NCBI GenBank assembly: GCA_963818775.1
Contig: CAWFUF010000013.1
Coordinates: 62,001 to 126,000 of the forward strand
DNA from: JAMXLO01 sp963818775
GTDB lineage: Bacteria; Pseudomonadota; Alphaproteobacteria; Acetobacterales; Acetobacteraceae
Direction: 5' to 3'
DNA: 64,000 bases
The notes beneath the pieces are model-generated. The model made no database searches and was not told the origin of the DNA. It saw only the letters and a list, made by a program, of their open reading frames with translations. Below are positions 45,057-52,830 of this stretch, in pieces. Numbering within the stretch: position 1 is the first letter of the stretch; each line of letters begins with the position of its first letter. The translations under genes and the position numbers were made by a program.

Positions 45057-46025
45057 CTACTTCACCAGTTCTTTGCGGACATCGACGACGCGCATCATGC
45101 CAGCGACCATGATGGCGACGAACACGACCAGCACCATCGCATTGGCCGATGCGGGCGGGTACTGCATGGCCTGGATTTCGGTGGAAAGCATGGAAACGAT
45201 CGAGGCGCTTTGCCCGCCGCTCATCTGCTTTACGACAAAGTAGTCGCCCATCACCTGGGTGAACACCAGGATTGAGCCAAGCGCGATACCAGTTTTCGAC
45301 AGCGGGATCACCACGTCGACCATAGTGCGCCAGCGACTGGCACCAGCGTCACGCGCGGCTTCGAGAAGCGCAGGATCGATCTTGGCCATTGAGTTGGCGA
45401 TCGGGCCGACCATCAGCAGGGTGAACAGATGGATGTAGGTGATGACGACGGCGAAGTCGGAGAACAGCAGGAAGGTGAGCGGCTGAGATGTGATATGCAG
45501 GTCCTGCAGGATGGCATTGAACGCGCCGTTGCGGCCTAGAAACGGGATCCAGGCGATGGTGCGGATGATGCCTGAGGTCCAGAACGGTATGGCGCAGAGC
45601 AAGAACAGCACGGTGCGGGTTGTTGCGCTGCGGACGTGGTGGATCAGGAACCAGGCGATGCTGAAGCCAAGAAACAGCGTGATCGCCCAGACGATGAGTG
45701 CGAATTTCAGCGAGCTCAGATAGACGCGGAGCGTCGCCGGCGTGGTCAGAAGCTCGCGGTAATTGTCGAACAGGAAGGCCGGGTAGATGCCGACGCGATC
45801 GTAGTCGAAGAAGCTGACCACGAGGAACAGGATGGTAGGAAGCGCGAACAGCGCCAGCAGTATCAGCGCGAGTGGCCCAACCTGCAGCCATGATACCAGC
45901 CAGGCAGGAAGACGGCGGCCCCTCCCGCGTTCACCGGACCTGACCCGGCCACCTGCGGCGACGGTTGATGGCCGGAACGGGCCCAGCCATGACGGTACGC
46001 CCGCCGTACGCGCTAGTCGGTTCAC
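45057..46025 (-). CDS. ABC transporter permease (PotB-like)
   Basis: 322 residues from a GTG at 46025. After a basic N-terminus, the first helix is GPLALILLALFALPTILFLV. The EAA loop EAARDAGASRWRTMVDVVIP and the region TGIALGSILVFTQVMGDYFV are typical of PotB. The GTG overlaps the stop of the RutA-like gene (GTGA), so translation is coupled; an alternative GTG at 46052 lies further inside that gene. Together with the PotC-like, PotA-like and binding-protein genes it makes a full importer. Confidence 0.88.
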   Translation of the reverse strand: MNRLARTAGVPSWLGPFRPSTVAAGGRVRSGERGRGRRLPAWLVSWLQVGPLALILLALFALPTILFLVVSFFDYDRVGIYPAFLFDNYRELLTTPATLRVYLSSLKFALIVWAITLFLGFSIAWFLIHHVRSATTRTVLFLLCAIPFWTSGIIRTIAWIPFLGRNGAFNAILQDLHITSQPLTFLLFSDFAVVITYIHLFTLLMVGPIANSMAKIDPALLEAARDAGASRWRTMVDVVIPLSKTGIALGSILVFTQVMGDYFVVKQMSGGQSASIVSMLSTEIQAMQYPPASANAMVLVVFVAIMVAGMMRVVDVRKELVK

Positions 46026-47104
46026 GCTGCCGCCTTGATCTCGCTCCTGCACCGCATCAGCGGCAGGATGCGTGTGCCGAACTGCTCCATCCCGATCACG
46101 AAGTCATCGAACGTCAGCATCACTCCCTGCACCCCTGGCACGACAGCGAGCTCGTCCAGCATTCGCGCGACCGACGCGTAGGAACCAACCAGCACGCCTT
46201 GGTTGGTCGGCAGCTTGTCGACGCCGAGCGTGCGGCGTTTGTGGGCCTGGGAATACGGGTCCTGGTTAGGGTCATCGTCGGCCTGTGCATCGCGGTAGGC
46301 GAGTGCCTCGACGTCGGTGCCGGCCTTGTAGTGTTCCCACTTGGCCATCGCCGCGGCATCCGTCTCGTCGGCGATTACCATCTGGAGCACTAGCGCGCCG
46401 CATTGGCGTCCTGTCTCCTGCGTCGCGGCAACCAGCCGGGCGATGCTCGGAGCAACCCGCGTCGGCTCGTTCACGCCGCCGCTGCCGCAGAAATTGTAGT
46501 CGGCATAGCGCGCGGCGAAGCGTGTGCCATTGTCGCTCTGTGCGGCGCAGATGATCGGGATCTTCGCGGTCGGCAGTGGGAGGCAGCGGCAGTCGTCCAT
46601 CTGGAAGAACGCGCCCTTGAAGTCGGAACGACCCGTCTGCCAGAGTTCATTCATGATGGTGACGTATTCGGCGCAGTATTCGTACCGGCGTCGGTAGTGT
46701 TCATGCCCAGGCCAGATCCCCATCTGGGTATATTCGCGGCGCTGCCAACCGGAGATGATGTTGACGCCGAACCGGCCGTGCGAGATCGAGTCGATCGTCA
46801 CCGCCATGCGCGCCGTGATCGGCGGGGGCATGGTCAGAACGGCGCATGTCGCGAACAACTGGATGCGCGACGTCACTGATGCGAGGCCCGCCATCAGCGT
46901 GAGCAACTCCAGGTTATGGTCCCAGAACTCCGACGGGCCGCCGAAGCCGTGAAGCTTGATCATCGACAGCGCAAAGTCGAAGCCAAACCGCTCCGCCTTC
47001 TCGACGATGGTTCGGTTCAAGTCGAAGCTTGGTTTGTACTGCGGCGAGGTGGTGGAAATCAGCCAGCCGTTGTTGCCGATCGGGATGAACACACCGAGTT
47101 GCAT
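46022..47104 (-). CDS. rutA: RutA-like pyrimidine monooxygenase (LLM class)
   Basis: 360 residues. Conserved RutA blocks are MQLGVFIPIGNNGWLISTTS, FGFDFALSMIKLHGFGG, EFWDHNLELLTLMAGLASVT and DSISHGRFGVNIISGWQRRE, then TGRSDFKGAFFQMDDCR and ADYNFCGSGGVNEPTR. RutA uses FMN and O2 to open the uracil ring between N3 and C4. The loop ADDDPNQDPYSQAHKRRT differs from E. coli RutA, so the ring acted on may differ. The gene lies inside an ABC importer operon, not with rutB-G. A flavin reductase (RutF) is not found in the window, so the electron donor must be elsewhere. Confidence 0.85.
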   Translation of the reverse strand: MQLGVFIPIGNNGWLISTTSPQYKPSFDLNRTIVEKAERFGFDFALSMIKLHGFGGPSEFWDHNLELLTLMAGLASVTSRIQLFATCAVLTMPPPITARMAVTIDSISHGRFGVNIISGWQRREYTQMGIWPGHEHYRRRYEYCAEYVTIMNELWQTGRSDFKGAFFQMDDCRCLPLPTAKIPIICAAQSDNGTRFAARYADYNFCGSGGVNEPTRVAPSIARLVAATQETGRQCGALVLQMVIADETDAAAMAKWEHYKAGTDVEALAYRDAQADDDPNQDPYSQAHKRRTLGVDKLPTNQGVLVGSYASVARMLDELAVVPGVQGVMLTFDDFVIGMEQFGTRILPLMRCRSEIKAAA

Positions 47105-47115
47105 CGTAGGCTCCG

Positions 47116-48408
47116 TTACGAGGTAATGAACTCATTCCAGCGCCGCGTCAGATAGCGGTCTTCATCCATCACCGAGTTCCACACTGCGATGTTGCCAAGG
47201 CGTTGCCAGATGTCTCCGCCATCCCGCACGTTGCCAGCCTTTTCCATCAGCTTGCCGAAGGGATTGACGATGTCGGTGGCGGCCGGTTTGCCGCCGTACC
47301 AGTAGTCCCACTCCGCCTGGGTCAGGTATTTCTTCGCGTTCTCCGGCTGCGCGGAATAATAGCCCTCACGCGCGATGAAGGCGCCCTGGAAGCCGCCAGT
47401 GTACCAGTTCATGTACTCGTAGAAGCAGTCGAGCTTCAATCCACTGACATGCTTCATCACGCCGAGCGTATACCCCCAGCCGCGATAGCCTTCCTTCAGC
47501 GGCTGGAATGCGCAGGGAATTCCTCGCGACCGCACGGCAGCAACGGCGGGTGACCACATCGACTGGATCACCACCTCACCCGACGCCATCAGGTTCACCG
47601 ATTGGTCGAACGAGCTCCAGAACGAACGGAATTGGCCATCGTGCTTGATGGCCTGCATCAGGGAGATCGTCTTGTCGATCTCCTGCTTCGTCATGTTGCC
47701 CTTGTTGCCGTACTTGATGTCGCCGCGCGCCTCCACCGCCATGGCGACGTCGATCACGCCTACGGTGGGATTGTCCTGCAGTGCGGCCCGCCCCTTGAAT
47801 TCGGGCGATAACAGATCGGCCCAGCTGTCGATCTCGCGCCCCACCAGATCAGGTCGAATGCCGAGGGTGTCGCCGTTGGTAACGGTGGGAATGCCGGTGA
47901 CGAATTCGGTCGGCGTGCCGCCGGTGACCTTCTGACCGTCCGGGCCGGTGGCGTACAGGATCATCGTCGGCGTGATGCCCTGCTGCGGCGCCTTGCGTCC
48001 GTCGGGATATTCGCCCTTGGTCAGCAGCGGGATCGTCTTGTCCCAGTATTTGAATTTGCTGAGAGGAATCGCCTGCAACACATCGCGGCCCGTCAGGTAG
48101 CGCATATAGACGAGGCTGACGTCGGCGCAGTCGATCGCGCCCGATTGCGAGAGGAAGCGGTTCAACAGGTCGGCGTTCTCTGAGGCCTGCATGTGGACGG
48201 TGAAGCCCAGATCCTTGGTCGCCTGTTCGGCGATGGCGGGAATCGCGGTGACCGGCGGCCCGGCATGGTTGAGCACCACATCCTTGATGTTCTGCGCCCA
48301 GATCGTCGGGAAGCCTTGTATGGCTCCTGACCCGGCGGCGAGACCTGCGGCCGTGCCTGCGCCGCGCAGCACGCTTCGACGTGAGACCTTGCCATTCCCG
48401 ATGGTCAT
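47116..48408 (-). CDS. spermidine/putrescine-type ABC substrate-binding protein
   Basis: 430 residues. The Tat signal VSRRSVLRGAGTAAGLAAGS starts the protein, cleaved around residue 35. The mature part follows the PotD/AfuA-type fold, with LGFTVHMQASENADLLNRFL, then DWDKTIPL-like KYWDKTIPLLTKGEYPDG and ALQDNPTVGVIDVAMAVEA. AAAGGGG precedes the ATG at 48408. It leads the importer operon. The ligand cannot be read from the sequence; the neighbours suggest a small N-heterocycle or ureide. Confidence 0.88.
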   Translation of the reverse strand: MTIGNGKVSRRSVLRGAGTAAGLAAGSGAIQGFPTIWAQNIKDVVLNHAGPPVTAIPAIAEQATKDLGFTVHMQASENADLLNRFLSQSGAIDCADVSLVYMRYLTGRDVLQAIPLSKFKYWDKTIPLLTKGEYPDGRKAPQQGITPTMILYATGPDGQKVTGGTPTEFVTGIPTVTNGDTLGIRPDLVGREIDSWADLLSPEFKGRAALQDNPTVGVIDVAMAVEARGDIKYGNKGNMTKQEIDKTISLMQAIKHDGQFRSFWSSFDQSVNLMASGEVVIQSMWSPAVAAVRSRGIPCAFQPLKEGYRGWGYTLGVMKHVSGLKLDCFYEYMNWYTGGFQGAFIAREGYYSAQPENAKKYLTQAEWDYWYGGKPAATDIVNPFGKLMEKAGNVRDGGDIWQRLGNIAVWNSVMDEDRYLTRRWNEFITS

Positions 48409-48540
48409 CGGTGTGCCCCTTTCGCGCCCGAGTCGCTGCTTTGCGCGTGTTGGCTCACGCGGTGGTCGTTTTACGCGCCTCCCCATTAGATTGCTGCGCC
48501 GCAGCATGAGCATGATAACGGCAGATCTGCAAGGGGTTAC

Positions 48541-48600
48541 ATAAGAAAGATTAATTAATAGGCTATTTGCCTATGTGTCGTGCAAATTGGCATATTTGAT
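48541..48600. promoter_or_regulatory. AT-rich divergent promoter region with two inverted repeats
   Basis: Between the divergent operons the DNA is AT-rich, unlike its surroundings. ATAGGC-TATTT-GCCTAT (48558-48574) is a 6-base inverted repeat with a 5-base spacer, and CAAAT-TGGCAT-ATTTG (48583-48598) is a second dyad. Such pairs are typical binding sites for GntR- or LysR-type regulators. The position suggests shared control of the importer/RutA operon and the amidohydrolase operon. No regulator gene is adjacent. Confidence 0.5.
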
Positions 48601-48732
48601 AAGCCACTTTTGTTGGCCCTGTTCTTGCCTTTCCTGAACGGAGGGGACAATTTCGCTTGTGCGGCAACGCCATCTGCCTCAGCCGGCAACGAAGTCCGCC
48701 CCTTCCAGACGCTCTATGCCCAGGAAGCAGGC

Positions 48733-49394
48733 ATGCCGCAGATCGACGCTGAACCATACCCTTCAGGTTCAATCCCGCCGCCGCCGCGCTGGTGATCATC
48801 GACATGCAGCGTGACTTCCTTGAACCAGGCGGCTTCGGCGCCGCCCTCGGCAATGATGTGGCCCTGCTGCGCGCCGCCATCGCCCCCACCTGCCGCGTCC
48901 TGCAAGCATGCCGTGCCGCCGGGGTCATGGTCGTGCACACCCGGGAAGGCCACCGTCCCGACCTGTCGGATCTCGCTCCAGCAAAGCGTGCGCGCGGCAA
49001 TCTTCCCACGGGCATAGGTGATCCGGGGCCAATGGGTCGCATCCTGGTCCGCGGCGAGCCTGGCCATGACATCATATCCGAACTCGCCCCCGCCGCTGGC
49101 GAGCCGGTGGTGGACAAGCCCGGCAAAGGCGCGTTCTACGCCACCGACCTCGAAGCCATGCTGCGCGGCCGCGGCATCACGCAGCTCCTTGTCTGCGGTG
49201 TCACCACCGAGGTCTGCGTCAACACGACTGTGCGCGAGGCCAATGACCGCGGCTTCGACTGTCTCGTGCTGGAGGACTGTACCGGCTCGTACTTCCCCCA
49301 ATTCCAGGCTGCGGGGATCGAAATGATCAAGGCGCAAGGCGGCATCTTCGGCTGGGTGGCTCCGTCGGCGGCGCTCCTCGCCGCGCTCGCTTGA
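48733..49394 (+). pseudogene. biuH: biuret amidohydrolase-like cysteine hydrolase, N-terminal frameshift
   Basis: From ATG 48733 (MPQIDAEPYP) the frame must shift by one base near 48760 (one C missing in TACCCTTC) to reach FRFNPAAAALVIIDMQRDF and the rest. Without this, only a GTG at 48792 could start, losing the first strand's lead-in. The Asp-Lys-Cys triad of isochorismatase-type hydrolases is present: IIDMQRDF, VDKPGKGAF, VTTEVCVNTTVREAND. HTREGHRPDLSDL and GIGDPGPMGRILVRGEPGHD match biuret hydrolase BiuH more closely than RutB. BiuH turns biuret into allophanate and ammonia, feeding AtzF downstream. Confidence 0.75.
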
Positions 49395-49407
49395 ACAGGA
49401 GAACCCG

Positions 49408-50979
49408 ATGAGCGCACGTACAGCGTCCCCGTCATGGTGGGTCGCAGGCGACTGGAACGGCTTCTTCGGTCTGTTCACCAACGTCGCGCTGAACGTCATC
49501 GTGCTGACCGGGCTTTGCCTCGGCGTGGTGAAGCTGCCTGAGGACATCGTGTTCGGCCGCGTGTTGCCCGCCCTCGCCATCGCTCTGCCGATCGGCAACC
49601 TGTTCTATGCCTGGCTCGCCTGGCAGCTCGCGCGCCGCGAAGGTCGCGACGACGTCACGGCCCTGCCCTACGGCCCCAGCGTCCCGCACATGTTCATTGT
49701 GGTCTTCCTGGTCATGTTGCCGACCTACCTGAAGACACAGAACCCGATCCTTGCCTGGCAGGCCGGCCTCGCCTGGGCGTTCATCATCGGGATCATCATC
49801 CTGCTGGGCGCCTTCGTCGGTCCGACCATCCGCAAGTACACGCCGCGCGCCGCGATGCTGGGCGCGCTGGCCGGCATTTCGATCGCGTTCATCTCGATGC
49901 GCCCCGCCGCACTGAGCTGGCAGGTGCCGTGGCTCGCGTTCATCTCGCTCGGCATCATCCTGGTGAGTTGGTGCGCTCGCGTGCGACTGCCGTGGGGTCT
50001 GCCCGGCGGACTGGTGGCAGTGGGGGTCGGGACAGTGCTCGCCTGGCTCGCCACCGCAACAGGACTGAGTCAGGTGATGGATCCACACGCCGTCGTCCTC
50101 GCTCTGGGGAAGTTCGGGCTGCATGTTCCGGTTCTGTCTGGCGACTTCATGGCCGGGCTGTCCGACATCGGCCCGCTTCTCGTCGTTGCCGTGCCACTCG
50201 GCGTCTACAACTTCACGGAAGGCATGAACAACGTCGAAAGCGCCTCTGCCGCAGGCGACAACTTCGACCTGCGCAAGGTGCTGCTGGCTGACGGCATCGG
50301 AGCACTTGCCGGTGCGGTACTCGGCTCGCCATTCCCGCCCGCCGTCTATATCGGTCACCCCGGCTGGAAATCGGTTGGTGGCCGCGTCGGCTATTCACTG
50401 GCCACCGGCGTCGTCATCTCGCTGGTGTGCTTCCTCGGCCTGACCGCGCTGCTGCTGGCCGTGGTGCCGCTGGTGTCGATACTGCCAATACTTCTGTATA
50501 TAGGCCTCGTCATCGGCGCGCAGGCGTTCGAGACAACGCCGGCCCGTCACGCCCCGGCGGTGATCCTGGCCATGCTGCCCAACATCGCGTCCTGGGCGCA
50601 GAGCCAGATAGACGGCGCGCTCGCCGCGGCCGGAACGTCGGCGTCGCAGGTCGGCCTCGACAAGCTCGCCGGCAACGGCGTGATCTATCACGGGCTGCAA
50701 CTGTTCGGTGGAGGTGGTACGCTGGCTGGACTGATGCTCGGCGCGATTGCGGCTTTCATCATCGACCGCAAATTCGATCGTGCCGCGCTCTACGCGCTCG
50801 CCGCCGCGGTGCTGGCGTTCTTCGGCTTCATCAATGGCACCTCGTTGCAGTTCGCCAATTCGGCGCCGGTGGCGCTCGGCTATCTGCTGATCGCACTGAT
50901 CTGCGTGGGTCTCAGCCGGTACCCGGCGGCGGCCGAAGTGCCGATGACCGAGATTATGGCGGAAGAACCGGCCGAATGA
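49408..50979 (+). CDS. NCS2/AzgA-like nucleobase permease
   Basis: 523 residues with about 12-14 membrane helices. GDWNGFFGLFTNVALNVIVL at the start, LPYGPSVPHMFIVVFLVMLP after helix 2 and the central NFTEGMNNVESASAAGDNFD with GHPGWKSVGGRVGYSLATGV are typical of the AzgA/NCS2-like branch that carries purines or related heterocycles by proton symport. It follows the biuret-hydrolase gene by 13 bases. Uptake of a purine, pyrimidine or triazine-like compound is likely; which one is open. Confidence 0.8.
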   Translation: MSARTASPSWWVAGDWNGFFGLFTNVALNVIVLTGLCLGVVKLPEDIVFGRVLPALAIALPIGNLFYAWLAWQLARREGRDDVTALPYGPSVPHMFIVVFLVMLPTYLKTQNPILAWQAGLAWAFIIGIIILLGAFVGPTIRKYTPRAAMLGALAGISIAFISMRPAALSWQVPWLAFISLGIILVSWCARVRLPWGLPGGLVAVGVGTVLAWLATATGLSQVMDPHAVVLALGKFGLHVPVLSGDFMAGLSDIGPLLVVAVPLGVYNFTEGMNNVESASAAGDNFDLRKVLLADGIGALAGAVLGSPFPPAVYIGHPGWKSVGGRVGYSLATGVVISLVCFLGLTALLLAVVPLVSILPILLYIGLVIGAQAFETTPARHAPAVILAMLPNIASWAQSQIDGALAAAGTSASQVGLDKLAGNGVIYHGLQLFGGGGTLAGLMLGAIAAFIIDRKFDRAALYALAAAVLAFFGFINGTSLQFANSAPVALGYLLIALICVGLSRYPAAAEVPMTEIMAEEPAE

Positions 50980-51007
50980 CTGCGGCTCACCGGCCGCGCG
51001 AGACGGC

Positions 51008-52648
51008 GTGACGCCCGTCGAGGCGGCCGAAGGCGCGCTCGCGGCCGATCGCGCGCACGACGATCCGGCAATCTGGATCACCCGCCTGCCGAACGAGGCG
51101 ATCCTGTCGCGCGCCCGCGAACTTGAATCAGAGGGCCCCCAAGGCCGCCGGCTTTGGGGTGTGCCCTTCGCGGTGAAGGACAATATCGACATAGCCGGGT
51201 TACCGACCACGGCGGCCTGCCCTGGCTATGCCTACACCGCGACAGCGACTGCACCCGCGGTGGAGCGGATGCTGGATGAGGGCGCATTGCTGATCGGCAA
51301 GACCAATCTTGACCAGTTCGCCACCGGCCTGGTCGGCACGCGCAGCCCATACGGCATCCCGCGCAACGTCTTCAACGACGTGTACGTTCCGGGTGGCTCT
51401 TCCTCCGGATCAGCGTGCGCGGTCGCAGCCGGAATCGTTCGCTTCGCACTTGGCACCGATACCGCCGGGTCCGGCCGCGTGCCGGCGGCCTTTGGCAACA
51501 TCGTCGGCCTAAAGCCTACGCTGGGCAGCGTTTCCACGCGTGGTGTGCTGCCGGCATGCCGCTCGCTCGACACCATCTCGATCTTCGCGCCAAGCGTGGA
51601 CGAGGCGCTTGCCGTGCTGCGGACGATCGCGGGATACGACGTTGAGGATCCGGATTCGCGAGCGGCACCGTTCGCGCATCTGCGTCGAGCCGCCGCTCCC
51701 GGATCGGCACGGATCGCGACGGCCGAGACGGTGGACATCTCGCTGTTCCTGGAGATTGCCCGCCTTCTCTACGATGGGCCCTGGGTCGCAGAGCGTACCA
51801 CCGCACTGCGCGACGTTATCGAGCAGCGCCCCGACATCCTGCACCCGGTAACGCGCACGATCCTCGAAGGCGGATTGCGCCGGCGCACGGTGGACGCCTT
51901 CGAGGCATTTCACCGCCTCGCCGAAGCGCGCCGCGCCGCGCAACTTCTGTTCCGCGATCACGACGCCCTGCTGCTGCCGACAGTCCCGTTCTGTCCAACG
52001 CTCGCTGAAGTGGCCGCCGATCCGATCGGCGTGAACAGCCGGTTGGGTACCTACACCAACTTCGTCAATCTGTGCGACCTTGCAGCCATTGCCGTTCCGG
52101 CAGGGTTCGGCAGCAATGGCCTGCCTGTGGGTGTCACCCTCATCGGACCGGCTTGGTCGGAAGGCCGCCTCGCCGCGCTTGCTGACGTTATCCATCGCGG
52201 CAATGTCGATCGTGTCGGCGCAACACACACGATGCTGCCACCCGCCGCCGCCCCTGACGCGCTCGGCGTCGACGAGACAACACTGTTCTGCATCGGCGCC
52301 CACATGTCCGGCCTGCCGCTCAATCACCAGCTGACCAACCTCGGCGGACGTTTCCTGCACGCGGCGAAGACGGCGCCACACTACCGGTTATATGCACTCG
52401 GCAACCGACCCGGCATGTTGCGCGCAGACGATGGCGCGGCGATCGAAGGCGAAGTCTGGGCGCTCCCCATCGCAGCGATCGGCATGCTGTTGGCAGGCGT
52501 GCCTGCGCCGCTCGGTTTAGGCACCGTGCAACTTGGCGATGGTCCAAGTCTGGGCTTTCTTGCAGAAACCGCCGGCGTGGCGGGCGCGCGCGACATCACA
52601 GGATGCGGCGGCTGGCGTGCCTGGCTGGCCAGTAGAGGATCGACATGA
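51008..52648 (+). CDS. atzF: allophanate hydrolase
   Basis: 546 residues. The amidase domain has the Ser-cisSer-Lys set: Lys57 in VPFAVKDNID, cis-Ser near 131 in PGGSSSGSA, and Ser155 in GTDTAGSGRVP. The C-terminal domain (about 435-546; FCIGAHMSGLPLNHQLTNLG, then YRLYALGNRPGMLRAD) is the AtzF-specific part that decarboxylates the second product. It turns allophanate into two ammonia and two CO2. It is shorter than typical AtzF (about 600): roughly 30 residues seem missing near residue 238, where SARIATAE joins TVDISLFLEIARLLYDGPWV directly. It starts at a GTG at 51008. Confidence 0.9.
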   Translation: MTPVEAAEGALAADRAHDDPAIWITRLPNEAILSRARELESEGPQGRRLWGVPFAVKDNIDIAGLPTTAACPGYAYTATATAPAVERMLDEGALLIGKTNLDQFATGLVGTRSPYGIPRNVFNDVYVPGGSSSGSACAVAAGIVRFALGTDTAGSGRVPAAFGNIVGLKPTLGSVSTRGVLPACRSLDTISIFAPSVDEALAVLRTIAGYDVEDPDSRAAPFAHLRRAAAPGSARIATAETVDISLFLEIARLLYDGPWVAERTTALRDVIEQRPDILHPVTRTILEGGLRRRTVDAFEAFHRLAEARRAAQLLFRDHDALLLPTVPFCPTLAEVAADPIGVNSRLGTYTNFVNLCDLAAIAVPAGFGSNGLPVGVTLIGPAWSEGRLAALADVIHRGNVDRVGATHTMLPPAAAPDALGVDETTLFCIGAHMSGLPLNHQLTNLGGRFLHAAKTAPHYRLYALGNRPGMLRADDGAAIEGEVWALPIAAIGMLLAGVPAPLGLGTVQLGDGPSLGFLAETAGVAGARDITGCGGWRAWLASRGST

Positions 52649-52830
52649 GCGACACGGACGAAGTCGACGCCTGGCTTGACGCCAACGCAGCGCTTCTCGG
52701 CATCGATGTGGCACCCGAATGGCGTGACAGCGTGCGCCTGCACCTGCGCTTCACGCGCGACCGGGCGCGGAGCGTGTTGGATTTTCCGTTGCCGGATGAG
52801 GCCGATCCCGCACCGGTGTTTCGCGCATGA
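52645..52830 (+). CDS. atzG: AtzG-like subunit (DUF4089)
   Basis: 61 residues, EVDAWLDANAALLGIDVAPE followed by WRDSVRLHLRFTRDRARSVL. The helical bundle and 'LGI-x-W-x(3)V-x-LHL' pattern match AtzG, the small partner that stabilises AtzE in the 1-carboxybiuret hydrolase complex (also HpxX in purine catabolism). It overlaps atzF by 4 bases upstream and atzE by 4 bases downstream, which fits stoichiometric synthesis of the complex. Confidence 0.85.
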   Translation: MSDTDEVDAWLDANAALLGIDVAPEWRDSVRLHLRFTRDRARSVLDFPLPDEADPAPVFRA

